Part shown: piece after piece, positions 22,933 through 36,383 of the stretch
Layout: the number at the start of each line of letters is the position of its first letter
Numbering within the stretch: position 1 is the first letter of the stretch
Source: Melieria omissa
Taxonomy: Eukaryota > Arthropoda > Insecta > Diptera > Ulidiidae
Reading direction: 5' to 3'
DNA length: 64,000 bases
Assembly: GCA_963971225.1 (NCBI GenBank)
Contig: OZ020267.1
Span: 66,368,577 to 66,432,576, forward strand
The notes under the pieces: generated by a model
What the model was told of the DNA's origin: nothing
The model's input: the letters and a program-made list of their open reading frames with translations, nothing else
Databases searched by the model: none
Program-made: the position numbers and the translations under genes

Positions 22933-24184
22933 TTGGATGAGTGCATAAGTTCGTGCCCGATTTTACTAGGTGGCGTTTCAATCGTTCACGGTTGGTACTC
23001 ATGACTGAAATGTATACTTGTTGTAATTCTTTGTAAAGTTGACAAATCAAACTTTGAATCAAGCGTCAAATCATTTTGATTTCTTTGAGTTTGCTTGTTG
23101 GAAAAGCGCATTGAAAATGGATAACGAAAACGAACATTACCGTCATATTATGTTATACGAGTTTCGGAAGGGAAAAACTGTTGGCGCCGCAACGAAAGCT
23201 ATTCAAGCAGTTTATTTGGACCGTGCACCAGCGCTTCGCACAGTGAAGAAATGGTTTGCTAAAATTCGAGTTGGTGATTTTAACCTCAAAGACCAACCTC
23301 GCGCTGGACGGCCTTCCGAACTTGACGACGACGTTATTCGCACTCTTGTTGAGAACAATTCACGCATTTCAACGGAAGAGGTTGCCCAAGAACTGAACGT
23401 CAACAAATCAACTGCATTTCGTCATTTAAAAAAGGTTGGGTACACTTTGAAGTTCGATACTTGGGTGCCGCATCAGTTGAGTGAAAAAAAAAATAAAGTC
23501 GACCGTGTAACCACAGCCATTTCTTTGCTTCGACGTATCAAAAATGAGCCTTTTCTGAATCGGTTTGTGACAGGTGACGAGAAATGGATTCTGTACAACA
23601 ATGTCCAACGAAAACGAACGTGGAAACAGGCACACGAGAAGGCGGAACCGGTCTCCAAATGAGGATTGCATCCGATGAAGGTGTTGCTGTGTGCTTGGTG
23701 GGATATCCGAGTGATATATTTTGAGCTCTTGCCCGTTGGCGAAACGTTTGCCGCGAATAAGTATTGTCAGCAATTGGCCCAATTAAAAACAGCAATTGAA
23801 GAAAAACCTCCGATTTTGGCCATTCGCAAAGGAGTCTTCTTCCACCACGACAACGCCAGATCACATGTTGCAAAGCTGAAGCAGATGAACTGGGAAATCA
23901 TGTCGCATCCTCCATATTGACCAGACATTGCGCTTTCTGATTACCACTTATTTCGATCATTGCAGAAAAATTTGAATGGAAAAAGATTTAAAACCGTGGA
24001 CGACGTTAAAAACCACCTTGTCCTCTTTTTAAACGCAAAAACGCGTGATTTTTATGGTTGATCGTTGGGAGTGCATTGCCGAACATGATGTCGAATACGT
24101 AATTGATTAATAATGATTTTGTTTTGAAAAATTTCAATTTGAGTTTTGACTTCAAATCGGGCACGAACTTATGCACTCATCCAA
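22933..24184 (+). mobile_element. Full-length mariner, inactive
   Basis: A 1252-bp element has TIRs that begin TTGGATGAGTGCATAAGTTC and are identical for 31 bp before diverging. TA dinucleotides flank it at 22931-22932 and 24185-24186. It contains one transposase gene on the plus strand, broken by two stops, an apparent small deletion and a late frameshift. Near-perfect TIRs with few coding breaks suggest a moderately recent insertion. Confidence 0.93.
23117..24110 (+). pseudogene. Mariner transposase, two in-frame stops
   Basis: The likely start is the ATG at 23117 (MDNENEHYRHIML). An N-terminal helix-turn-helix region (about residues 20-100) is followed by KPT-like linker text GRPSELDDD. 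The first catalytic Asp is in VTGDEKWILYNN, the second in FFHHDNARSH and the third in PDIALSDYHLF. A TGA at 23660-23662 interrupts after residue 181, and a second TGA (23918-23920) replaces the usual Ser of HPPYSPD. Only 29 residues separate the last two Asp instead of the canonical 34, which implies a 15-bp in-frame deletion. A frameshift near 24050 breaks the C-terminus. The wording resembles the mellifera subfamily; this is inferred. Confidence 0.88.
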
Positions 24185-24186
24185 TA

Positions 24187-26639
24187 AATTTATAAATAAA
24201 TAAATAAATAAATGAAAAAAGAAATATATGGGGCTCAAAGACGACTTAGATCTGCAAATAATAAATCACAAATAAGGAATGCGAAGAGCATGCCATCCCT
24301 ATTTATGTGGTTGAATCTTTGATGCCTGATGACGTAGGCATGAATATTTTCGAAAGAACTGAACGAAGAAGTGTTTTAATTAACAAACATAATGAATAGC
24401 CGTTTTAATTGTCAGGTGTCTAATAGATCGATTCGCATAGCATAGGAAAACCAGACTAAAAAAACTTACTCGTGATAACGTAGGGCATAGCTAAGCGAAG
24501 GTCGATAATTACAACCGACCTTCGTTTTGCTAAACATGAACAAGTTGACGAAAAGGGATTCGCTAGTTGGTCTGCTTAAGGCAATCCTGCAGCAGGATAC
24601 TACCAAATTCGTAAGAAAAATGCTTGGGTACTCTGTATAATGCGAAACCAAGGAATTATGTATGAGATATTCTTGTCACTCATTCGTTCATCGCTGTTTG
24701 AAAACAATTTGTATACTTATATAGGTATACATATTTGGTTCTATGTATCTTTGAACACACATTTTAAATTATAAAATTGCGTAATTAATTTGACTGTTTA
24801 CACTTTATGCATGGTTAGAAATCAAATGTTGCAGCTGTCATGTTCACTTGATTGCCGCCACGACAGTTGTCTTCCTCTTGTATGTCATCGAACACATGTG
24901 CTCGTTCTGCGAATGACTGCGCCAGCTTAAAATGCCAAATTAACTTCTTACGCTCATCAACCGCAACGACACATTGCACATGTTCAAAGCCAATTTTCTT
25001 TAAATAAATTTCTGAGTAAATATTGCTCAACATTTTGCTTGTGGCGCGACTGGGTTTGATTTGCGCGACGGCAACGGAAGGGCAGAAAGTGTAAAATAAA
25101 TTTGAAATAAATTTTATTACGTGCAAACACACAGCAACGCAAACATACACACTCGAACACAAACACACGTGCGGGCAAGCAGCGGCAGCGCGCGGCTTTC
25201 AACGCTGGCGGGTACATACACACATAAGTGCCAATAAATTGCATATTTATTAAATAAACAGAATATGTGCCAAAGGGAAAATTTCCTTAAGCGTTTCAAG
25301 TGCGCCTGCATAACCCCGACTACGGCGACGGCAACGACATCGACATCGACGACGACGACGATAATCAAGCAGCGATTTCGTAATTTCAGTTGCCGGCACT
25401 AAGCGGCCCAACAGCGCCGCAGCAGCAGCAGCAGCCGCCAATGCTGAATGGCGAATGTGCGCTGAATGGGTTGCCGCGAAGGCGGCGAGGTTATTGAGGG
25501 GGGATGCTGCGCCGGCAAGAGCGGAAATTGCAGTGGCAGCGTGTTTGGCTTGCCAAGAAATTCTGTCGCGCAAATGATGATGAACGCAATTGCATGTGCC
25601 ACACACTTGTTGCTGGTCGTGCGACGTTGCCACACTGTGTGCTGTTCGTGATGTTGGCGGCGGCTGTTGGCTCTTGGCTCTTGGCTGCTGGCTCTCGGCT
25701 GCTGGTGGCTGACTGGTTGGTGTCGCTTGTTGGCTAGTAATAAGCAAAACAACAACAAAAACACATCAAAGTGTAAATTGTGGCGGCACGAATTACACAA
25801 ATATTTTGACACACCGCATTGCCAACTGCACGGCCACGGCAACGCCGTGGCCCAAGAAGGTCTTGGCGACGGCCACTGCAAGCGGCGCATTTCAATTTGT
25901 TTATGTATTTCGTTTTGTTGGCTTGTGTGCTTTGCGTTATGTGTTCGCATTTATTTATTTAATTAATTAGGAAAATTTTCGAAGCGGAATGGCAAATGCA
26001 AAGACATTTAAAAATAGTCAAACTAGCAAATGAATTTGCAAAATGCAACTATTGCTTGTTTTTGGTGTTGTGGTTAGCTACAAAAATATTTCAGCAACAC
26101 GTTTTGAATGCTGAAATATTTTATAGCAATGTACTATTTTCGAGAATTTTGTGCAATAATTTTAATGAGTATTTTGAAAGCGAAAAATTCACAAAAGTTA
26201 AGATTTCTCAAATGCTTAAAGTGAGAGCACAGAAATTTGACGTGGAATACGTAAGAAATACTTTACAGTTGGTAGAGTTCGTGCTTGATTAATTGCAAGT
26301 CGGCGAACTATAAGCTTTATAAACTATAACTTTTTTCTTATACAAATTAAACGATTAAATTAATTTAAGAGAATGAACAATTTATGTATGAATGGATAAC
26401 CGACAGTGAATAATTGAAGAAAGATAAAGTGATACGAATTTTTGGCAGGCACTCAGGTGAATATAGAGAACAACAGAAGTAAGAACAGAGGAATGGAAAG
26501 CAGAGCTATGGGAAATGACATGAGCAGCGCAAGAGAAATGGGTAGATGGGGGTGTAGAGGCATCGATATAGATGGACAAATGACAAATGTGTCAACGTAT
26601 AGATAGATGGGCATTTGAACACGAATATGTAGATAGATT
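24187..26639. other. Non-coding sequence
   Basis: AT-rich sequence follows the mariner, with a perfect 9-bp stem hairpin at 24496-24524 (CGAAGGTCG paired with CGACCTTCG). CA tracts lie near 25130-25170. A GC-richer block at 25300-25900 holds GACGACGAC and CAGCAGCAG repeats and yields long but compositional open frames on both strands. No supported gene is seen. Confidence 0.5.
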
Positions 26640-27465
26640 ACATATTTAGTAGTAGGTAACAGCCAGAAGTCACACGAAACTAAATCAGGCGAATACGGTG
26701 GTTGTGGAACGATATTGGCTGAATTTTTGGCAAAAAAATCACGAAGAATCAATTGTTTTTTGGAACCAATCGTGCTTTCACTTTTCTTAGGCTCCAAATG
26801 ATCTTTTACAATGATTTTCACTGATCCTTCCGATATTCCAACGATACTATTAAGGTCTATTAAACTGTTAATCGTCGACTCTCGAGGACCAATTCCTTGA
26901 TTTTATTGACGTGTTGATCATCAATTCTGTGGCTGTAAGGAGTAACAGCCAAAGTCGATTTTATGAAGTTTTCAGGAGAGCACTTTTAATTTTTGAATTT
27001 GCTTTAGATTACACTAGATACATTTTCGATTTTTGGGCGTAAAACATTCATTTTATGAGCAAAAGCCATAGTAGTGTAGTAGTTTAGTGAATACGGCGAA
27101 TGCAATGGTGGTAATAACTCAATTTTGTCCTAACTCGACTTTGGCTGTTATTTCTTACGGCCACAGAGTTGATGTTGATGGCCGTCCTGGATGTGGTTCG
27201 TCGTCAACGAGCTCTCGAACAATTTGTACCAATCAAAAACACTTGCTCGCCACATAAAACTATCACCGAAGGCCTTTTCTGAACGTTTCGGCACAAGAAA
27301 TTTGATTCCGCATACAAACTTTAATGGAACTTCTTTGTTGAATAATTGCACTCATTGACAAAATCGCCGAATGCACTTTTTGTACTTTAGAAAGACACGC
27401 GTATACTAAACACTAATGATTATTTTGATATGACATTTGGCACAGACAGTCATACCAACCTAGAA
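26640..27465 (-). pseudogene. Degenerate mariner transposase remnant
   Basis: On the minus strand, pieces of a mariner transposase are recognisable. An N-terminal segment lies near 27148-27351, with KAFGDSFMWRASVFDWYKLF. A catalytic-core segment near 26650-26820 contains FFAKNSANIVPQPPYSPDL followed by CDFWL. Between them the coding text is largely lost, and a segment around AACAGCCAAAGTCGATTTT (26946-26964) is partly repeated near 27134-27150. Ends are approximate; I could not define TIRs. It is a different lineage from the mariner at 22933. Confidence 0.7.
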
Positions 27466-27531
27466 AAAAAATATTTCGACGAATGGGTTTCCGCGCGAAA
27501 TTTAAATTAAAAAGCCTTACTATTTTTTGCC

Positions 27532-27600
27532 CACAGTAGTATGAGAGACATTGATACTCATTAATTGCAGTATATTTTGTATGAGAGACATACTACTGTG
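27532..27600. repeat. 69-bp inverted repeat (hairpin)
   Basis: CACAGTAGTATG at 27532-27543 is exactly complementary to CATACTACTGTG at 27589-27600. The loop contains a second copy of TATGAGAGACAT. It lies just outside the mariner ruin and could be the relic of a small foldback or TIR element. Confidence 0.75.
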
Positions 27601-30600
27601 TTTTCGAAACAGTTCTGTGATTCGCAAGTCACTTTTCCGAACATTCCCCGCCTTCAACGAGCGCTTAAACGCCCATCAACTAAAGCCAAACAACACACAT
27701 TTATTCCAAAGATTTAAATCAAGTTGGTTTTTGAAACAATTTTGTCATAGCTCTAAATAACTTTCTATGAAATTTCTAATCAATTTAACACACGCAAATG
27801 GTATTAGATGCATTGTCTGCCTGCATGTCTGCACGACACGCAGTGAGTGTGTTGTCGCTTTATCTTTTCCCTTCGCTGGCAAAAATAAAATAAATATAAT
27901 TTGCCCTAATGCCTGCCATTCCCATATATCCCGATCTCCCCTACCGTCGTATCCAATTCATTTGCACTTAAATATGAATAATTTGTATGAGTTATTGCGC
28001 CGGCGAGCGCGCTGACCGGTTGTCGGTGTGAATTGCGAGCGCCGCCGTTCGTTTTGTCTGTCGGCTGGTGTTACCTTAAATGGCGGCGGCAGCCATTGGC
28101 CCATTTGGTCATTTTCGTGTTATGTGTCCATTTGTTTTAAAACGTTGTACGTGCTTTTGGCACTTGCGGTGCTTCTGGTGTCTGCCACACGACCGCATGC
28201 TGCACGCGGCCGCTTCTGTGTGTGCGCGCACTTGTGTGTGTCAGCGCTCGTAACAGCCATGTTTACGACTTTCGTTATTTTTTATCGACTATCTCAACAG
28301 TCTACAGTTTATTGACACCGGTGGCATTCCATTGTTGCGACGATTGAAGAATGTGTGAATTTTATGCCTTACGTGCGCATTCGGCGCGAGTTTAAGGCGT
28401 CGCTTTGTTGTGCGCTGAACAATGGCCGCCGGCGAAACATTGTTCCGCACTGTTGGGTTGAGGTTGTATCGCTTTAAATCGCTTAGTTGGACAATTCAAA
28501 TAAAAGTCAAGATTTTCGAATGCCGCCACGTAAACATTGAACTTCTTCACTTTATGCACACTGCTGTGCTCTTGTCTTTTGAATGGGCAAAGTTTTAAGT
28601 TTTGGTTTATGCGTTCTTACTTTTTTTGTTGCACTTTTATGCACTGCCGACTTTTGACGATAGTTGTTAATATTTAAGTGCTGCAAGTGTAAATGTAGCA
28701 TGTGAGGATTGCGTTTGTGCCGGAAGTTCATTTGATGCGCTCTATATTTTCCGGTTAAGGCGCTTTTGTGGGCTCTCCTTTGAAGGACTCGTATCTGAGT
28801 TGCTGGATTTTTTGCATTTCCTTTGTGCGCTTTTTGAGCTTAGAGTTTTTGTTGTTTTCCGTATGATGAAGTCGAATGCGCTACCAAAAAAAAAAAAAAT
28901 TCTGCAGAAAACTTAAGCTTCTTAAACGTTGTCAAAGCTAGACTTAATGCCAACAAAGGTTACGTGTACACGGTGTGTCCGGCAGCAGACAAATGTGGAC
29001 TGTACTGTACTGTAATGTAATTTCTGCTGCCACTAGCTGAAAAGATTGAAGCAAGAAATTGAACGAAAGTGCACAGAAAGAGTTGTTGTGTTCAAGCAAA
29101 TCAACACAAGACCACCAAACTGCTAAATGTCTCAAAAACAATGACTGGAAAAAGTTTTTGCATTCACTCTTGAATTTTTTGTCGTGCTTGTTGTGGTGTC
29201 TTGAGGAATTATTTTGGATGCATAAACTATTAAAACAAATCGAAATAGACTACAACAGCTTATATCGGATTATGTTTCAGGAAATTTTTCAGTCAAACTT
29301 CCAAAAATTTTAAAATTTAATGGGTAGCTGCAAGTTAATGGCTAATGCAAGTTGAATCTGATTGTATTCCACATATATGAGAAATCATTCGCAACTAAAA
29401 ACCCAAAAGCGCTTTGTGTATATGATTGTTTTTTCTTGTAGTTGCCATTTCTCAGTTTCGCTTTAATTATGAACACTCATACGCCCCGTTCAACCTTTGA
29501 GTTGTGTAATTCTTTGCTTGAATGTTAATTGTTAAGCAATTTGAGCTCTCTATTGAATTTATAATTTGTTGTTGTATATCATGAATAGTCCTCAAATTAT
29601 AATAATCCAAGCAAATTTACATGTTTGTGAATTTTTAATGCCCTTTCAAATATGCGCACATTTACATACGAATTAATGTTACTCATACGCCCCCTGCACT
29701 AAATCATTCGTGCACATTTCAGTTTTTGAAATTCATATTTTTCTGTGAATCTTAAAAACTTCTGCCGCATATTTGCATTTTGTAGTGAATTAGTGTTCCG
29801 TTAGGCTCCATAAAATATTCAAAAATTGTGTTTCGCCAGCTCCAATTTGTGCGCTACCGCTAACACAGCCGAAACCGAGACCTTTTCAAATGTCCAGCAC
29901 TACTTATTTTACAATAAATTTTGGACAAATCATATCCAAAGCGCGCGCTCGACCAGGCAATGCATAATTCATGCTTATTAAATTGGCATCATTTAAATCA
30001 GCTTAAATAATAAATGAAACATCGTCAATGCCTGTCAATGCGCAGCACTCGCCAAAGGAATGCAATGCAAAAGCAGAGAAAAATCACAGCAGCAGCAACG
30101 ACCTTCACATTCACAACCAACCAACTATCCGACCAGCCCAGCCCAGCACAGCCCAACGTACAAGCAGCCATCCAGCGAGCCGCTGCGGCAGCTACGCTGG
30201 CGCTGGGGCGGTGGCCGTGTCTGTGGCTGTGGCTGTGGCTGAACGCCGAATGTAATTAGCAATGTTGAAAGGCACTGAGAGCGTTGCAGGCTATACAATT
30301 TTAGTCGATGTGCTGGCGCTTGTAGGCGGGCGGGTGAGTTACAAGCGCACGGCGAATCGACGAGTTGCTGGGTTCTCGGGGCGCGAGAAGGTGCGCGTCG
30401 GCCGAGTGCACGGCGTCTTTGACTTTACAGACATCAACTTTGACATTTGTACATGGAGGCTGTGTTGTAAGTTGTAAGCGCGCCTCAGTGTATGTGTGTG
30501 TGTGTGTGTGCGATTGTGTATGGGTGCGCGAGATTACGCAGGGCGCGTGACTGGGTTGCAGTCTGGTCGTTCGGTTGGCCATTCAAGAAGGTGTTAAATG

Positions 30601-33600
30601 GGTTGACATGCCAACCCAGCGGCAGCTGCAAGTACCACGTTAACAGCAATAACAACAACAACAACCACAAAACTACGCGCACTACTACTGGCACAAGTGG
30701 CATTCGTTTGGTTGCTTTGGAAGAGGCACTGGCGTAGGCGAGGCGGTGCTGGGAGGTGGGTTGACCGGCGTACACCGAATGGGCGGAGATTCAATTTTGG
30801 GATTTTCTAAAGGCAAACACGCTCGCCTGCATTGACTGCCATTTAATGCAAACGACTAGTGGCGCACGACGAACGATGACGACGACTAGCACGAGGACGA
30901 TTACATGCGGGCGCTTGGCTGCTGTATGTGCGTGCGTGTGCGTGTGGGTGTGGGTGTGGGTGAGTGGGGGCTTACGGCGAGCATGCGGTACATTGGCGTC
31001 GGTGTTGGCGCATCTCAAGTGTATACGCAACTTGAAGTTTGTTGATTTTTAATTAAATTCGAACGTGGCAGCACGCAAAAGCGAAGTGGGTAAATATTTT
31101 TGCCCATTTGCTTGCATACATATGCATAGGGGTTGTTAAGTGTGTATGTGTGTGAGTGTGTGAGTGCGTCAATTTCCTACGAGTATGAGTGCGTGGGTGT
31201 GCAATTTTTCGGTTACATATGGAAATTGTTGTTATTTTGATAAAGTAAACTTTATGCAAATCAAAATACATTTCACAAACGCACACATACGTAGCGCCTA
31301 TACATACGCACACACTTGGATATGTACATAAAATGCTACTTTACACATTCTAAACCCACTCACTTACTTTTCGCAATTTTTTTTATAGAAAAATCCAGCT
31401 TTATGGCACACATAACACTTGACTTTATTTCACACACACACACACGCATGCATTTCCAAATGTAGGCACACCAACACACCGCTATGAAGGTGTATGTGTG
31501 TGTGTCAATTGCGTTCGTAAGAAAATGTATGAAAAGAAGGTAGCGAAGTCGCTTCAGTGGGGGGCGCAGTGAAATGTGCGCAAAGGAAGGAAGGAAGAGA
31601 TGAAGGCGGAGGCTAGACAGGCGGTGGCGGGAAATCCAATCATCATAACGAGCTACAAGCAGCGTTTTCACTCGTTCATTCCCTTCTGTGCGCTTTCGTT
31701 TGTGCGAATCTTCAGCACAACAAGCAGCCAGCAATGCCGCACGCCCGCGCTTCCTCGCAATCGCTGGCGCGCAATCAGCAACGGCAGCAGGCGCCACCAC
31801 CAGTCTCCAGCCAGCAGTCACCAGCCACCTGCCGTTGCGTCGTGTTGCCATGCCGTGTGCGAAGCTGGAAAGCTGACTGTGAAAAGTGTGTCGGCTCAGC
31901 GTGAGCACCACGCACACACACAAACACTTTTATAAACGCACATGGCCATGCAGTTAGGCACACCGACACACACATACACTTACACCTTCAAAGGCAACAG
32001 CAATAGCAACAGCAGCAGCAGCATCAGTAACCCGCACGCAGCGTAAAACCGCACTCACCGTTTTTCGCCCTTTGGTTCTGGGCTCCCGCTCGTTGGTTCG
32101 TCCGCCTGCCTCCACTTCACCACGTAGCCTTCATCAACGCATTCGCAATTGCGCTACCGCATACAATCATACATACAAACGGACGACAACAACAACAACA
32201 AGTGAAACACACATAGACATAGAAGCATACATAGACAGGCAGTTGCAAATAAATGAAATACAAGTAAATCCTATTTCCATTTCACTGTCGTTTTTATTGT
32301 GTTGTTGTTGTTTCTGCTGCTGCTGTACTGCCTAATTTTTTGTTGTTGTTCACGTTATACTCTCGTTGTTCACTTTTGTATTTGTTGTTGTAGTTTGTGT
32401 GGCTGCTTCCTGTTTGCTGTTGTTGTTGTTGCTGCTGCTGCTGCTGCTGCTGTATCTTTTATTGTTGTTGCCATTAGAGTCATTGCTGCTGTTTTAGCTA
32501 CTTGGTACTCGCTGCCGCTACAGCTCTTCTATTATGCTGTGATTGTTGTTGTTGTTGTGAAAGTTAATGTTGTTGTTGTTGTTTTTGTAACTGCCGCTGC
32601 TGGTTGTTACTGCCGTTGCTGTTAAGTCGTTTATCAGCAGCGCCAGTCACTCCAGTTTCGACGGCCATGCTCCGCTGCCGTTGCCGTTTCGACTGGACGG
32701 ACAGCGAGACGCGCGCCACCGCACATTGCAGTTTCGGTTGCTGCATCTTTGCATTTATAAAAATAGTATACAAAATTTGTAAATTGACAGCATACAGTGA
32801 AGAGACAAGTGCAGGCGTGCTACAATAATAACAACAACAACAACCATGGCAACAACAAAAGCCGCTGCAATTACTGCATTTGCAAGTTGCAATATAAATA
32901 CTGGTACAACAACAGCAAAGAAAATGAAAATTGCAAATTGTTGCAGCTGAGCTGCCTTTGTGCCCGTTGCGAACACATCTCGCCGTACGAAAGGGGCGGG
33001 TGGGCGGGAATGTGTTGCCGGAGCGCTGCTGTGCAGCTGAGCTGCTACTGTTGGCTTTCGACTGGTTCTGGCTGTTGCTGGTGCCGTTTGTTGGCGCTGA
33101 AGTGTTGAGCTGCTGCTGTGGCTGCGTGTAAATTTCGATGTGTTCGTGTATATGTATGTGTTCTGTGTGTGTGTGTTTGTGTGTGATAGTCGACAGCAGG
33201 AGCGTCGGCTTGTGTTGTGCGCATCGAGTGTTGCAAATTGATTATTTGCTTTGTTGCCAGTTTTGGCTCAATTGGCAACTGCTGCTATTTCAGCCAGCTG
33301 CCAGTGTGCTACTTCGATGCGGTGCGGTCGGGTGACTCGCTGTCGAGCGAGCATAGCCGGGGGGTATTTGAAAAATGCTTATAAAGGATTAATTTAATTG
33401 CAATTTCGATTTGCATTGCAATTATCGTTCGTGCTTGCTGCCATTGTCGTGCTCGTTGTTATTATTGTTGTTGTTGCTGCTGCAACTGTTGTGGGGCTGT
33501 TGTTGCCGTTGAAAATTGAAAATTGTTTTTTGCACGCTTCATGCCATAACTTGTTCAGTCATTGAGTTGTTATCCTTTTTTTGCTTTGCGCTTTAATTTC

Positions 33601-36381
33601 TCTGCCTTTTGTTGTTGGTGTTTTTCGCAGGTATTTCGTTTCTACGTTTATTACATTTTTATTTATTTACTTATTGATAATGCGTAAAAGGATTTCGACT
33701 GTTTGTGTGCGTCTGGAGGAAAAAATACACAATGTGGCAGACGTTTTGCTTATTAAACTATAAAAGTTATTAAATTTGTTTGTATCAAACGAAATGCTCT
33801 GAGGGTTAAGTGAACTAGGGGAGTCCCGGAATCCAATTTAAGCTCTAAAAAATAAATTTTAGAATACTGCGGTGCTTAATAATTGGGAGAATTACTAGTC
33901 TTATGGCCTGCATCCCTATAAGGAAATGACTAAAGCTTAATCAAAGTTAATATTAAATATCACTTCACACAACTACCTTTACAGGATTTCGGTCAGTCTT
34001 GCAAGGTTTATTTTACTTAATCCTTCCATGGGAGGCGCGTCTTTCCTTCACACCATCGCATAACATCCTTTTTTGGTTTTTAGGTAGTAAGTTATTTTCT
34101 AAATAGTAAGAAGCTATCTAGATATGCATTTTTTGTTATCACTATCGTTTACAGACCACATTTGCCTTTCCACTTACTGATGAAATGTTGCTAGTTTATG
34201 TCTTATCACTAACTATGAAGACTGAGTAGGTGAAAATTTAGTTACGGAAGCGGAGAAGATCATTCGAGTAGCTTCATCAGTGATCATGATGAACACAGGA
34301 TGTAACTAAATTAGACAAAATACATTTCCTTCCAGTGAGGACATACAAGAATCGAACATTCGAATAACGTAGCTCGCATAGATTTTAAACCCCTTAAATT
34401 TGTTGTTATTTGTAAGAATGTAAAGACAACGTTTAAGATTTGCATTTCATTAATCCAACATTTCTCTAAAGCAAACATAATCCACATAAGCATGAATTTT
34501 AATTCTCTTCGGAGCTTTGTTTGATGGTTTTTCCTATGTTTGAAAATTGTTATTGTTGTTTTTTGCTTCTACTGTAAGTAATAAGGCAAAACAATTATTT
34601 GATGAATGTAAACAAACAATTTGACAGCGACAGCAACATTTTTTTTTGCGCCAGACAAATCACTGCCCGTCAGTCGGTCCCACTATGGCTGCTCCACTGC
34701 CATGAGCAGCGCCATTACAATGGTAGCTGCATCGTCGTGGCCAGCGCCAGCGCCGTCAACGCCCCGCCGTGCAGTGCAGTGTACTCGTACATCATGAACG
34801 AAGCGCCACGGGCTGGCTGGCCGGCTAATGGCTGCGTCAATTAATTGTCAGCAGTCGAATGTAATTAGGAAATTCATATTTACATTGTCCCCGCATTTGC
34901 AGCTGCGACACGACACGGCACCATTTACCATTCACCAGTCTTCATCCACCCGGAGCCGCCGCAGTGAATAGTCCGACGTCGCCGTAGCCGTGGCCGTCAT
35001 GGCGTGTCGCACTGTGGGAATATGAAATGAGTGAAATGCGCGACGGCTAATGTGTTTAAATGCAGCACGGACAAACGATTTAAACAAATGTCAGTTAGGG
35101 CTTTGTTTTAATGCAAATTGAGCTGAACATTTTCGCACACAGCAATTTGCTTTTATTGGCATTGCAAATATCGACAAATTAATGCCGCGCTTTGCACTTT
35201 TGGCAAAACCGAAAAAGTAAAAAACAAAAACCAAAATTGCCAACAAAAAACTTAATAACAACACATTCGATGTGGCTGCCACGCCCCGCCGCCACAGTGG
35301 CCGTTAGATGGCATTTGCCGCGGCATCACTTGCGAATGCCCAAACAAAACGCGCAAAGAAAAACAATTTTAATTAAATTGAGGTCAATTTTTGTTGCTCG
35401 CCGCAACGCCGCATACTCCACGCTGCCGTTTGCGTTTCAACGTGGTGGCGCATGGCATGTGGCAGGCGGCGGGCGCGTGTTACAAAAATGTAAATGCCTG
35501 CACCGCGCTCACATACTCCACCGCGAGCATGCAAAAACCCACTCACACACACACATACAATGCCCATGTACATGCGCACCAACGAAAATAACCTTCACCT
35601 CGTTCGGTAGGCTGGCGCTGGCGCTGGCGATGTGCTGGCACGAGTACCATTCCATGCCCTGACGTGCCATTCCCGTTGCATACTTTTAATATTGCAGCAA
35701 AAATCTCGCTGCAAAAGATTCGCCGCAGAAGTAGGCCGACTTTCGACTTTTATTCCCAACGCAAATTAAACAACGCATTCTTGTTTTCTGTGTGCGGTGT
35801 TCTGGCTTTTGAATGTTTCTTTTTTCTTACATACATTTTTCTGTTTTATTTAAAATTTTCATGTTGTGCTTTGCGATTTTTTTAATTTTGCATGTTTTAA
35901 GGGTGTCATTGTGCGCTTGCTGCATGAAGAAATCGAGTAGTGGCAGCGCTCTACAGGCAGTGAGGAGGGGAGCTGAACCCTTTTGATGATTTTTATTTAC
36001 AGAAACACTGAGCTCTCAACAGCAAATAGTTGCATACGAGGAGAATATCGCATTTTAAGTAGCTATGAATTTTTATTTTTTTTCATTGTTACAAACTAAA
36101 AAAAATCTTCTATAAAGTGGTTAAATTTCAATAGCAACTTAAGTTTGGTGTTGGAAGAATGCAGACAAAAAATTGACATTACTGTTTGTATTTGTCAACT
36201 AAAAGTTTGAGTTAAAAACGCGTTAAATTAAAAAATCGTATTAAAGTTCAAGTTGTGTTTGTTATAGTAATAACAACTATAATAAAACATATTAGCCCTA
36301 TTCACAATCTTGTTTAAACAGTCTTGTATCGTAGCATTTGCAAATTTGTGTAGCATATTTTTACTCTACACTAACAAAATA
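27601..36381. other. Large non-coding stretch, probably 5' intron of GluClalpha
   Basis: No exon, RNA gene or transposase is recognised in this ~8.8 kb. Simple repeats include GT runs at 30493-30510 and near 30925-30965, CA runs near 31435, CTG/GTT tracts at 32290-32620, and GGCTGT near 30220-30240. The GC-richer block 31550-33330 gives many overlapping open frames of 60-190 codons whose translations are repeat-driven on both strands. From 33780 to 36380 the sequence is plain AT-rich. Its place between candidate 5'UTR donors and the coding acceptor at 38127 makes it likely intron. Confidence 0.5.
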
Positions 36382-36383
36382 TA

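Noticed and set aside
25250..25966. Open frames of 165, 183 and 99 codons
   Set aside because: Compositional translations from CAG/GAC repeats and TGGCTCTTGGCTGCTGGCTC-type repeats; no motif.
31360..31935. 187-codon minus-strand open frame
   Set aside because: Overlaps a 119-codon plus frame, has CA/GT repeats at its ends, no recognisable domain and no start or splice support.
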